This document shows positions 23,571-32,590 of a DNA stretch of 64,000 bases, piece by piece (positions within the stretch are counted from its first letter, which is position 1; every line of letters starts with the position of its first letter). Both the position numbers and the translations under genes were made by a program. Below the pieces are notes generated by a model. It did not search any database, was not told where the DNA came from, and saw only the letters and a program-made list of their open reading frames with translations. Source of the stretch: Amborella trichopoda (taxonomy: Eukaryota > Streptophyta > Magnoliopsida > Amborellales > Amborellaceae); contig NW_006499583.1 in NCBI RefSeq assembly GCF_000471905.2, positions 534,098 to 598,097 of the forward strand, in the 5' to 3' direction.

Positions 23571-26500
23571 AAAATTAGCATTTTGACCTCATTCCTTTAA
23601 GAAAGTCGAGATCTATGAGTTTGAGTATGGCTATATGGGAAAAGTATGAAAAATAAAACAAATGTCCAAAAAATTGATAAAATAACAATTATTGTTTTTT
23701 TTTTTACTTTTAAGAACTATTTCTCTTAAACTATTAAACAAGAGAACATTTAACTATTTTGAATTGTATATCTTCTCTCTTTTTTTCTTAGTATACACTA
23801 TTATCCTTTTAGAGATTTTAACTTAAAAATGGAAATAGCTAAGCACATTTTGTTATACCTCCACTTCGAGTAATTATTAATACACAATTACAGTGCCAAA
23901 AATATTCCCAAAATAATTTCTAAAATGGACATGTACAATCTGAGAATATTGAACATTTTCATGCCTCACAAGGCAAAACAAACAAAACATCTTGCCAGGC
24001 ACAAACCATGAGCAGACCTTCAGATATGCACCTGTAACCATGATAGGCACAACCAACCAAGTCATAGCAAACAACCTCATAAGCAAATCAGCTACAGAAC
24101 AATTTAGGATCAAATTGTTGCGACCAGGTTTGGCCAACATCAGGTATTGCCTCAGGGCATCTCTTGACTATAATACTAGATGATACATCAGCTCAGTATG
24201 ATCCCAGTTCCCAATGTTTTGCAATAAGGAGATATTAAAAAAGGTATCACCATGCATGCCATGATCCTCTAATGCCTACAAGTTACAATCCGTCAATTCA
24301 CAGGTAAAACTTCAACTGAAGAATCAGGATGGCTTAAAGGTTTAAGCTAATGTGCAGCTCAGCTTTGAGGAAGAAGAAGCCCAGGTGCCTATCCTACCAT
24401 GACAATGAAAGCGGACTACACCATAGTTGTTGGAATTGCCACAATAATCCTCTTTTTATCATCATCATCTTAATCATGATCACCATCATCTTCATGTCCC
24501 TCTAACAACCCCAGTCTACTGTGATGGCTTTGTTGTTGATAGAATTTATGGGCCCACTCATGCATACTTCTTTAAATCAGCCTCTAATGGGTTTTAGGTT
24601 TCAAATGAACTTAAAACCGACAAATTTTCCCCTTTAGTATTAAAACAATGACCCAAAAATACCTTCAAGGAGCTGCATTTCCGCCCCTGGGTGGGGCGCA
24701 AGCCCTAGGCGGCCACTTAGGCGGGGTTCAGACGGGCGCCTAGGCAAGCTCCCTAGCACCTAGGTGGGTGCCCAGGGATATCCGCCTAGTTTGGCCACCT
24801 AGGCCTGCGCGATGCGCTCAGGCCTTCTAGACCGTCTAGGCGACCACCTAAGCGCTGGGCCGCTTTTTAAAACTATGAGCGAATCCGTCAAGCACTTGTA
24901 AGGCTCACTCCCTAAGAGCTTGTTGGCACATTGGAGGAGATCTTGGATACCAGTGATAAGTTGTAATTTCTTTTGTTCACATCATCAGAAAGGCCAACAC
25001 AAAAATCGACACCTTAGCTTGAGCAAAGTTGTTCAAAACAAGTTGAGCATGGGGAACTCCACCCTATTGACTTTTTTCTATTCTACATGCTTTCTCTCAT
25101 GCTTAGTTGTAAATCATATTTAAGTTATTAAAGGTAAGACATACTCAAATACAATGAATGAAATGCTTCTTTCAGCTGTTCAACAAAGAAATCCTAACAA
25201 GATAATAGTCATGCGTCATGATGGCCCCATAGGAAGTAGCCTTAATCCAGAATTTATCTAACCTTGGTTTGAGATATTACAGTGCTTCCCAGGAGATATA
25301 GCTTTATCTGATCTCCTAAATTCATATGATTAATAGAGAGTTGATGTAATAATGAGCAGAACCACCACCCTAATCCATTTGACTTTTTTCTATTCTACAT
25401 GCTTTCTCTCATGCTTAGTTGTAAATCATATTTAAGTTATTAAAGGTAAGACATACTCACATACAATGAATGAAATGCTTCTTTCAGCTGTTCAACAAAG
25501 AAATCCTAACAAGATAATAGTCATGCGTCATGATAGCCCCAAAGGAAGTAGCCTTCTCTAATCCAGAATTATCTAACCCTGGTTCAAGATATTAATTACA
25601 GTGCTTCTCAGGGGAAATAGCTTTATCTGATCTCCTAAATTCATATGATTAATAGAGTTGATGTAATAATGACCAGAACCACCATTACGTTGGAAAAGTG
25701 GCCAACTTGGTCCAACATATTCCAATTGCTCATCCAATTAATTTATAGTTTAAGTGTTAAGAAAAGAAGTGAAAAAGAATAAATAAAACTGGTTCAACTA
25801 GTCCTACAAGCCTCTCCAACAGTATATTTCAACCCTGGCCTTTCGGTTTCCTGAATTCAAGAAGTGACCAGACAAGAAAATAGGCCGGTTGGCACCAAAA
25901 CTAGGGAAACCAGCTTGTCGTGTATAATCGTTATTTATTCTTTATTTCTCTTTTTTCTTTTTTTCTTTTTCAGTTGAGAGGTCTGGTTGAGTCCTTGTAC
26001 CAGTGGCCCCATCAAAAAAAAGTGCAAGCAAAGCAGATATCTTAACTCACAAGCAATGATGGGCGTTCGAGAGGTTAACCAAGCCAAGCATAATATACTC
26101 GCTAACTATTTTCCTTTCTTTCTTTTTTAGTTCTTCAAGCAAGCAAATGGGTGATAGTGATACTGACCATCATCTGGTCTTTTCACAAACTCCACTCCCA
26201 AGCGCTCGAAGCGTTCACAGGCCTTGTATGTATCATCAACAGTAATTCCAATATGACCTTTGAGAAAGAAGATTGCATTAAGAAGGATAAAAAAGAGAGA
26301 AGGAAATTGTTTATTCTATTATCTGTGCAAAAATAGCTAAACCAAGAAATTAACAGCACGATTGACAAATCTTGGCGAATAAAACCGATTAAATAAAAGG
26401 AATAAAGACAGAATTTCATTGTTAGCTTTAGATGAAGCCTGAAACCATGACACTGAATCATATTTAATAGCTGACCTACATATGTAGACCACTAGACTAT

Positions 26501-28252
26501 GCTTGGTTCAAAATTTAAAGGAAAAATGATGTGCCATTGTAAAATATTTTTAAAAAATTCTCAAAAAAACATGGGAATTTCCTCCAAAGTCAGATACAAA
26601 ATTCAGTCCTGAACTTCATTTCCACATTTATAGTTCAGGACAGGATTTTCAAAAGTTGAACCCAAGATTGAAAACTTTGGCTTAATGAGAATTGTTCCAA
26701 GATATGAAATTGTGATCCCAAAGACAACAATAATTTATGATTTACATTTCCCTTGAAAACGCATGTATAAAATTATGCTTTTGAGACAGAACAAAAATCG
26801 TACTTCAACATAAAACCAATAATGCTCATACCAAATCCACGAGGTTCACTGTTGCCATTGTGGTAGCCTTTAAAGTCAGGATCAGTTTCAGTGCCCCAGT
26901 TACTGCAAGAAACACATTTTAGCAGATAGAGGCCATTCAGAAATCTATGTCAAATAAAGTATAACATAGAAATGATGCAGATAGAACAATCAGTGTACTA
27001 GAGAACACATAAGTTAGTAATTACTGGGTAAGTTCTATTGTTGCCTTCTGACCAAATGTCCATACTGTCCGTTGGGTTGGATCAGTAGGAGCTGTATTTG
27101 TGTCCTGCAAATTACCAAAATATGTCACTATCTAAAGAGAAAAAAACAAAACCCAAATAATATTGCTGAATGGTCATTAACAAAGACCTTCCCTTCTAAT
27201 TAGCAATTTATAGACTTTTACCTCATAACCCAAAAAGTACAAACTGAACTTCATATCTGGAAAATCCAACCTCTTTAGGAGCCTGAAATTGCAGACCTTC
27301 TGATTAAAATGAGGTATGAGAGATCATAATCAATAACTGCATGAAAATATATAGATTCAGGTGTATTGACAAATAAACTATTATTAGTAAATGAGAACTG
27401 GGACCATAACAGAGAAAAGACATCCATTCCGATTTATTTATTGTGACACTACTAAGAGTGAAGATGCTGGTTTTTTTCCAAAGCTTATCGCATTGAAATT
27501 TAATCAGAAATCTTGGGTAGAACTTACTTCATGCCCAAGACCCGAGAGTAAAAATCGAGGCTGACTTTGGGATCTTTGATTCGAAACATCTAGGCCACAC
27601 ACAGATATTGTCAGTGTTCCCAAGCAAATCAATAATTCAAGATAAAACTTTCAATCCATGAAATATGACTTTAAAAAAGATGCAAAAGGTAAAAAAACTT
27701 TGCACTCTGAAGTACACCTCCAATCTTGTCCTTAAATATTTGACATCTTTTCCAAAATATCCAAACAGAAAAAACCCAACTTCCATGATCTGTATCTCCC
27801 ATAAGATTCATTACCAGGAATTGACTCAATTCCAGAGTTGTATTCCTTAAAGATGGAATGGGGCACAAACAAAGCTAGAGTGACAAGAAATTTGTAAGCC
27901 CAGAGTGAAACAGGAAGAGAGAGAAATGGAGATTTCCGCTTACAGTTTGCTGCATGAAATAGCCTTTGGTGGCATCGGCAGTGTCTTCATGAAGACCAGG
28001 ATTGTTGGCAGCAGACTCTTTCAGCTGAGACGCCATTGGAGAGAATGACTGAAACCTACGCACACTCTGCAACAACCCAATTAATGGAGAGTCACCAAAC
28101 CGCCTCAGAATGGGCAAACCAAACGAAGATAAATGAGAGAGAAAGAGGACCTTTCCTTTTGTTAAAGAGTAGGAAAAAAGGCGAAGAGCGTTTGCAGGGA
28201 GGAGTTGTGAACGAAGAAGCGCGAGAGGAGATGAGAGGAGAGGAGAAGCCAT
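13374..28252 (-). CDS. GLX1: Glyoxalase I (lactoylglutathione lyase), seven coding exons
   Basis: Converts the hemithioacetal of methylglyoxal and glutathione to S-lactoylglutathione, the first step of methylglyoxal detoxification. Coding exons: 28252-27944, 27589-27528, 27282-27222, 27104-27025, 26902-26832, 26257-26168 and 13474-13374. All introns are GT-AG, and the exons sum to 774 nt (257 codons plus stop) with no frame error. Metal ligands by comparison with human GLO1 are Gln102 (FMQQT, exon 1), Glu168 (TIELTH, exon 4), His196 (GFGHIGI, exon 6) and Glu242 (YWIEIF, exon 7). [40 protein letters not shown] and [20 protein letters not shown] are classic plant GLX1. Residues 1-72 are Ser/Leu/Arg-rich, few acidic, a probable organellar transit peptide. 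Met73 (MASQLKES) would give the usual 185-residue cytosolic enzyme. Intron 6 is about 12.7 kb and full of transposons. The outermost in-frame ATG after an upstream stop-free leader was chosen because [14 protein letters not shown] fits a transit peptide. Confidence 0.95.
13820..14215. mobile_element. Foldback MITE, copy 1 (in glyoxalase intron 6)
   Basis: The two halves are imperfect inverted copies: the left arm carries TTTATTTTTAATTTTTCTCC and CATATTAACATAAAATTTGG, and the reverse complement of the right arm reads TTTTATTTTAAATTTTTTTC and CATATTGACATAAATT. The loop side carries GGGTGCACCTA opposite ATAGGTGCAACT. No coding sequence lies between. A related copy lies at about 28700-29392. Long inverted arms without an ORF suggest a foldback or Mutator-like MITE; superfamily and exact ends are uncertain. 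Confidence 0.6.
14297..14345. repeat. (TC)n microsatellite
   Basis: An uninterrupted TC run ending in TCTATCTATC, between the MITE and the coproporphyrinogen oxidase pseudogene. Confidence 0.95.
14370..14700 (-). pseudogene. Coproporphyrinogen III oxidase pseudogene fragment
   Basis: A 95-codon minus-strand frame reads [60 protein letters not shown] and ends [17 protein letters not shown]. This parallels the plastid oxygen-dependent coproporphyrinogen III oxidase (HemF type; heme and chlorophyll synthesis) across KFKEDVWSR, GISRVLQDG, WEKAGVNVSVVYG, AYRAAKG and PFFAAGISSVLHP. The conserved Gly-rich loop after VWSR is replaced by SRCAV. Upstream homology fades near 14700, and downstream it is lost after FSTGLI, so roughly a quarter of the enzyme is left. 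The matching stretch has no intron, so a retrocopy is likely. It lies in sense orientation inside glyoxalase intron 6. Confidence 0.78.
15100..15900. other. Non-coding insert with repeated TACCGTCATTCTATAG motif (possible organelle-derived DNA)
   Basis: The base composition is less AT-rich than the surrounding intron. The 15-mer ACCGTCATTCTATAG occurs at about 15350, 15404 and 15634, and GTTCAGTCGTTAAGCTA occurs twice (about 15813 and 15879). Stretches such as TTTTTCCTGCGCGACAGCTA have the look of plant mitochondrial intergenic DNA, but this is an impression only. No ORF above 60 codons is present. The 3' end, GGGCGCGTTGGATTC to AATCCAAACAAC, could instead be a small MITE. Confidence 0.3.
16181..16704 (-). 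mobile_element. Gypsy-type LTR fragment, cut by assembly gap
   Basis: Begins TGTAACGCCCCAAATG on the plus strand, very like the border TGTCACGCCCCAAGAATT of the solo LTR at 50954. Plant gypsy LTRs often end in GGGGCGTTACA or GGGGCGTGACA, so this is probably the end of a minus-strand LTR. The other end is lost in the gap or beyond, and I found no target duplication. It lies within glyoxalase intron 6. Confidence 0.42.
16705..16974. other. Assembly gap (N run)
   Basis: 270 undetermined bases following a CT microsatellite, which probably caused the gap. Confidence 1.
16975..17120. repeat. TACG-rich low-complexity sequence and (CT)n microsatellite
   Basis: From 16975 to about 17063 the sequence is built almost wholly from TAC, GTA and ACG words (for example TACGTACACGTAACGTAAAT), followed by CTTCTTCTT and a CT run to 17120. 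A second CT run lies on the other side of the gap. The first part may be a consensus artefact at a gap edge. Confidence 0.8.
17160..18560 (+). pseudogene. Unrecognised decayed coding-like sequence
   Basis: Plus-strand pieces at 17551-17805 ([20 protein letters not shown]) and 17777-17971 ([20 protein letters not shown]) overlap in different frames and read like parts of one shifted protein. A further frame near 17975-18050 ([20 protein letters not shown]) continues the trend. I do not recognise the family. The aromatic-rich, non-repetitive composition suggests a former structural or movement-like protein of a mobile element rather than random intron, but this is inference. It lies antisense inside glyoxalase intron 6. 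Confidence 0.3.
18590..20380. other. Intron 6 sequence without recognised genes; (AT)n run
   Basis: AT-rich non-coding DNA. It holds an (AT)n run at about 19330-19368, a short TAA repeat at about 19600-19620 and a purine-rich stretch (GGAAGGGAGGCAAGGGGGGA) at about 19766-19812. No domain is visible in the short frames. Confidence 0.6.
20664..20993. repeat. Tandem duplication of about 165 bp inside the hAT element
   Basis: TGATTTACAGCCACTTTT starts at 20666 and again, with one or two differences, at 20831. Both copies continue through a T-rich run, ATCAAATYGAGCAAA, TTTCATTCAAATCTT, GATGTTGATTT and TTAATYTGGGGA. The unit therefore repeats twice head to tail, upstream of the BED finger frame. 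Confidence 0.8.
21109..21819 (+). pseudogene. hAT transposase remnant: BED zinc finger joined to C-terminal tail
   Basis: ATG at 21109 starts [15 protein letters not shown]. After a one-base shift near 21155 the frame continues [20 protein letters not shown], then [11 protein letters not shown] and GNVKVCP, a BED-type zinc finger (C-x2-C ... H-x-n-C, residues about 25-60). A TAA at 21286-21288 is followed in the same frame by [20 protein letters not shown] and, at 21460-21560, [20 protein letters not shown] and STSEWIMD, the conserved far C-terminal tail of plant hAT transposase-like proteins. The end is acidic and disordered. The large RNase H-fold catalytic and dimerisation core is missing, so this is an internal deletion derivative. 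If the shift and stop were absent it would encode a DNA-binding protein without catalysis. Confidence 0.78.
22330..23240. repeat. Degenerate GAATCTCGATTCC-type interspersed repeat array
   Basis: The words GAATCTCGATTCC, GGAATCTAGATTCCAC, CACATTTATTGAATC and AAACCCGATTCC recur many times over about 0.9 kb just beyond the hAT element. The core GGAATCNNGATTCC is a perfect palindrome at places (about 22599). Spacing varies (roughly 20-45 bp), so it is a decayed array rather than a clean satellite. No coding potential. Confidence 0.7.
23526..23568. repeat. (AT)n microsatellite
   Basis: Uninterrupted alternating A and T of about 40 bases in glyoxalase intron 6. Confidence 0.95.
24680..24875. mobile_element. 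GC-rich CCTAGGCG-repeat transposon end (hAT-like)
   Basis: In an AT-rich intron this 0.2-kb island is packed with CCTAGGCG, GCGCCTAGG and CACCTAGG words in both orientations and ends GCCGCTTTTTAAAACTATG. Dense short subterminal repeats next to a TTTTAAAAC-type terminus resemble plant hAT element ends. A matching left terminus and target duplication were not found, so it is probably a truncated or decayed end. Confidence 0.45.
25060..25684. repeat. Direct tandem duplication, unit about 312 bp
   Basis: TTGACTTTTTTCTATTCTAC begins at 25067 and again at 25379, and the two copies stay collinear to AGAACCACCA (about 25367 and 25684) with few substitutions and small indels. The duplicated segment has no recognisable gene. 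The high similarity argues for a recent event compared with the other repeats here. Confidence 0.9.
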
Positions 28253-28406
28253 GGGGTTAATGTAGAGTGCCAAGGGACAAGAGGAGTCGCTCACTAAACA
28301 CTATTTGGATCCAGGTTCGGGTCCAGAACCACGTCAAGGTCCGATAATATTTTTCGGGTTTTAACATATGAAATATAATATAGGGAAATGATCTTTTAGG
28401 ACTCTT

Positions 28407-28449
28407 CCCCCCCTCCCCCCTTCCCCCTCCCCCATCCCCCATCCCCCAC
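28407..28449 (-). promoter_or_regulatory. G-quadruplex-forming tract upstream of glyoxalase I
   Basis: The minus (sense) strand carries six runs of five to seven G separated by one to three bases, about 155-200 bp upstream of the glyoxalase ATG at 28252. This far exceeds the usual G3+ by four rule for quadruplex formation; the plus strand has the matching C-rich i-motif. It lies in the promoter or 5' UTR. Regulatory effect is inference. I could not place a convincing TATA box between it and the ATG. Confidence 0.6.
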
Positions 28450-28699
28450 TTTCCAATGTGTTTTAGGATCACCATTTAATTTAGAATTGATCTATAGAAA
28501 AGTCAAATTTCACATGTGATAATTTTTTTTAGAGATCCGCACCAATTTTAATGGTGATCTTTTAGAGTCTTACACACATGGGTGAGGGAGGTCCTATAGA
28601 TTCATTACTCATATATTTATAAAAAAAGCTTTTTGTATTTTCCCTACAACCTAAAAGTTCTATCCTCCCATTCCATCCAGCCGACCATTTTTTATCAAG

Positions 28700-29392
28700 A
28701 CAGCCACCCACCGTTTAATCTTAGATTCAACATCTCAAAGTACTTTATTTTTTCGTTTTTTTAATACAAATTTTTTGAATATGCAATTTGGTCCGTACCA
28801 TACTCTCATTGGGGTGTACCCNNNNNNNNNNNNNNNNNNNNNNNNNNNNNNNNNNNNNNNNNNNNNNNNNNNNNNNNNNNNNNNNNNNNNNNNNNNNNNN
28901 NNNNNNNNNNNNNNNNNNNNNNNNNNNNNNNNNNNNNNNNNNNNNNNNNNNNNNNNNNNNNNNNNNNNNNNNNNNNNNNNNNNNNNNNNNNNNNNNNNNN
29001 NNNNNNNNNNNNNNNNNNNNNNNNNNNNNNNNNNNNNNNNNNNNNNNNNNNNNNNNNNNNNNNNNNNNNNNNNNNNNNNNNNNNNNNNNNNNNNNNNNNN
29101 NNNNNNNNNNNNNNNNNNNNNNNNNNNNNNNNNNNNNNNNNNNNNNNNNNNNNNNNNNNNNNNNNNNNNNNNNNNNNNNNNNNNNNNNNNNNNNNNNNNN
29201 NNNNNNNNNNNNNNNNNNNNNNNNNNNNNNNNNNNNNNNNNNNNNNNNNNNNNNNNNNNNNNNNTTAGTGCTAGTTTAATAGAAGAATAGACATCCAAAA
29301 TTTGGTGCCAAAATAGTAGAAAAAAATTAAAAATAAAACAGTGTAGAGATGTACATTGTGATTGGGGCAATCTTAGCCCACCATTCAAAAAT
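28700..29392. mobile_element. Foldback MITE, copy 2 (upstream of glyoxalase I), interrupted by gap
   Basis: The left part (CACCGTTTAATCTTAGATTC, CATCTCAAAGTACTTTATTT, CATTGGGGTGTACC) and the right part (ATCCAAAATTTGGTGCC, AGAAAAAAATTAAAAATAAA, GTACATTGTGATTGGGGCAA) match the two arms of the MITE at 13820-14215 in order. The middle is hidden by the gap at 28822-29264. Ends are approximate. Confidence 0.55.
28822..29264. other. Assembly gap (N run)
   Basis: 443 undetermined bases inside a MITE with long inverted arms. Open frames spanning the N run are meaningless. Confidence 1.
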
Positions 29393-29719
29393 GGATGGAT
29401 GGATAAAGGGGAGGATATAACTTCTATGTTGCAGGGAGATCATAGAAAGCTTTCCCATATTTAAATACAATTAAATACATAGACATTATAATTTTTGGGT
29501 TCAATTGAGTCAACGTCCGAGTCTAACACTATATTTTTGGGGCCAGGTCCGAAGAGGGACCCAACCCGACCTATTGCCACCCTTAAAGAAAACCCTGCCA
29601 ATGGATTAGTTGTAATTTTTTATGTTAATAACAACAACTAAGTTTCTAACCCCTCTTGCTGAGGCTTCTTTTTTATTTTAGAAATTTATGTTTATAATTC
29701 CCACAAATTTTGTTATTAA
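29393..29719. other. Non-coding stretch without recognised features
   Basis: AT-rich spacer between the MITE upstream of glyoxalase I and the Copia-C remnant. It may include part of the Copia-C 3' LTR, whose far end I cannot define. Confidence 0.4.
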
Positions 29720-29988
29720 AATATATTGTTTGTTTATTATATGTGTGCTAGGCATCTACAAGATGAGGTACTGTATCCACGGTTGAAGGGTTACTCACTT
29801 GTACCCATTATTTCATTTACCAAACATTATATAGATGATGTAAGATCTCAATAAATTAGAAACTAATTCTCTAAATATCTCTTAAATCTATCACAAATAT
29901 ATTCTACACAATTAATTATCCAAAATAAGGGATTTGTATAAGCTATCCACCGAGTAAGATATTTGGGTAGTTGTACACTGTTTCAACA
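29720..29988 (-). repeat. Copia-C 3' LTR (far end undefined)
   Basis: Starts TGTTGAAAC directly after the polypurine tract on the minus strand. The end toward lower coordinates is approximate because the partner LTR is missing. Confidence 0.45.
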
Positions 29989-31420
29989 CCCCCTCAAGTT
30001 GATGCTTTGATGTCTATCAAGCTCACCTTGCTTAATATTTCCTGAAACTGCACTTTGCTTGTGGCCTTTGTAAAGATATTATCAAGTTGATTTTTGCTTC
30101 CGACAAAGAGAGTAGTAATTTATTTGGCTTGAACTTTCTCTTTTACAAAATGACAATTTGTTTCTAAGTGCTTAGTCCGTTCATGAAATACTGGATTTGA
30201 TGTGATATGAAGAGCAGCTTGATTGTCGCAATTCATAACCATTGGACGAAAATTATTGCAACTTATATATCTGAGAAGAAATTTTAGCCAAATTATTTGC
30301 AGGTTATAGTTGCCATGACTCTATATTCGGCCTCTAGACGAGATCAAGCAACCACCGACTGCTTCTTACTGTCTAAGTTACAAGGTTACCATCTACAAAT
30401 GTACAATACCCTATGGTGGATCTTCTATCTATAGAAATAATTGTTCAATCATCATCAGAAAAGGCAATAATATCAGTATGACCATGATTTCTCATTAAAA
30501 TTCCACTTCCAATTGATGACTTAAGATACCTTTAAAACTAATTGACAACTTCACGAAGAGAGCATGCACGAATTGACTTACCATACTAACCGGATCAGCA
30601 ACATTAGGTATAGTGACAGTGAGATATATAAGTCGACCAACCAAACGTTAAAATATCCAAGTATCTTTCATAACATTGTCTGGGCCGGTGTAAGCTTTAT
30701 AATTTGTCTCAATTCGAGTACCAATTGATTTACACCCTATCTTGCCAATTTCGCAGATCTAAAACATATTTTCTTTGAGAAATAAAAATACCTATATGAG
30801 AGTAAACAACCTCAATTCCAAAAAAATATTTGAGTTTTTTCAAATCTTTAATATCAAACTTCATATGAAGGTAATCTTTCAATTTTATATGGCATTTGAA
30901 TCACTTCCTATTATAACAATATCATCAACATCGATAAGGACAATAACATTATTGGATTGCTTTTTTTTACAAACATGGATGAATCAATATTACTTTGAGA
31001 GAAACTTATATCAATAAGAAATTGACTAAACTTTGCAAACCATACCCTAAAAAATTGTCAAAATCCATAGATTACTTTCTTGACCCTGCAGACCGGAGTT
31101 TTATTGTCTTCTTGAGGATGAGCAAGAGCAAATGTCATGTAGACTTCAAATCTCCATGCAAGAAAGCATCTTTTATATCTAGTTGATGCAATGACTAGCC
31201 ATTGTTGGCAGCAATAAAAAGTAAAACCCTCATAGTATTCATTTTAACCATTGGAGCAAATGTTTCGTTGCAGTCAACACCAAAAGTTTGGGTGAATCCC
31301 TATGCAACTTGTCTCACCTTGTATCTCTCAATTGTTCCATCTCTTTTGTATTTGGTTTTATAGACTCATGTGCAGCCAACGGGTTTTTTTTCTTTATGAA
31401 GAGTAATGACATCCCAAGTA
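29720..31420 (-). mobile_element. Copia-C: decayed Ty1/copia RT-RNase H and 3' LTR
   Basis: Conceptual minus-strand reading, with many stops, gives SLHQLDIKDAFLHGDL (about 31190-31145), VLIDVDDIVIIGSDS (about 30945-30900, degenerate YVDD box), SQFVHA (about 30580) and RRSTIGYCTFVDGNLVTW (about 30430-30375). These are Ty1/copia reverse transcriptase and RNase H landmarks in the right order. It ends at a polypurine tract (AACTTGAGGGGG, 29989-30000) followed by TGTTGAAACAGTG, the start of a 3' LTR at 29988. Gag, protease and integrase are absent. The upstream edge meets the minisatellite near 31420. Confidence 0.8.
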
Positions 31421-31685
31421 TGATTTTTAGAGAGATACTATATATTAATTTTTAGAGAGAGAAAATACTTGAGAAAGAAACTCTCAAATTGTTAGATAGA
31501 GAAACAACTTCAAATTTTAAGTTTTGAAGAGAAAGTACATTACAATTTGAGAGAGAGAGAAGCCATATAAAATTTTAGAGAGAGAAATTATCTCAAAATA
31601 TTTTGAAAAATTATCCCAAATTTTGAGTTTTAGAGAGAGAGAGTATATTGAAATTATAAAGACAAACTTTATCAAATATTGTTAT
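31420..31685. repeat. AGAGAGAAACTATC minisatellite, block 1
   Basis: Imperfect copies of a unit of about 25-35 bp with core TTTTAGAGAGAGAAACTATC followed by TCAAATTTT. This is the same family as 32590-33388 and 36113-37570. Confidence 0.8.
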
Positions 31686-31689
31686 CGAA

Positions 31690-32590
31690 CAATGGACATG
31701 GAAATGATGTAGGAATCAATGAACTTTTTATTGTATATCCAAACAAGAGTTTCAAGAAATCCATTACAAGAGTCTTTGATGTTGCAAATCCATAGATTTT
31801 TTGGAATTTTAAATATCCAAAATTCTTAATTTCGTTCTATTCAAACATGCTTTTATAGTAACTTGGTGATTCCTAAACGCCAAAATTTTATATATTGAAA
31901 AAAAATATTGGCCTTTAGGGAGTAAATATACAATATCATTTGTGGAGGATACCCGTATGTGCTCATCTTGCTTTGGTGTGTGAAAATGAGGTCCCAATAA
32001 TTCGTTCATCAACGTTGGTGTTGGGGATGCAATCTAAGCTTCAGAGAGATTCAATAGCTACAAGCACGGTTCAAAAATACAACACATAAGACCCAGACTG
32101 CTAATCCCAAAAACCGGTATGCACTGTAACTTGTCAAAAACATAAAAAAAAATTCAGAAAAAATTAAAAAAAGATAAAAAAAATAACTGTGATGCTAGAT
32201 CTACTCCTAGGGGAAATCGGCTTGTTCTTATTATATGGGAGCAATGGATCGATCCCACCGATTCCCAAATCAAATTGGACCATTTTGATTGACCCACCGA
32301 TTTTTCAAACCTTAGGAGTTGTTTGGATAAGAACTTAGGTATAAGAACTTTAAGGGTTGTTTGGATACTTGGAAATACATTTCCAGAAATGTTTTTAGTG
32401 GAGATGACGCATTTCTTGCATTTGGATTGAAATTTTGGAACCGAAAAGTATTTCTGCTGGTAATTGTTTTCCTCATTTCGAGCCAAAAATAAAGGAATCT
32501 ATATCATTGTATTTACCCTCCAAAATTGATTTTCAGCCCATATTACCCTGTTATGGAGACGTCCACATTACAAAATACAATCACCCCTAT
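31690..32590. other. Unassigned spacer between minisatellite blocks
   Basis: No recognised coding domain; the longest frames are 67 and 110 codons with no motif I know. The segment at about 32330-32470 (GGGTTGTTTGGATAC, GAAATACATTTCCAG) has the look of a short MITE that interrupted the minisatellite, but paired ends were not established. Confidence 0.35.

Noticed and set aside
23877-24140. Minus-strand frame of 87 codons with a hydrophobic stretch
   Set aside because: No family resemblance, weak start context, inside an intron of the same strand, surrounded by non-coding DNA.
28735-29388. Long open frames of 160-217 codons on both strands around 28775-29388
   Set aside because: They run through an N-filled gap; only a few real codons lie at each end.
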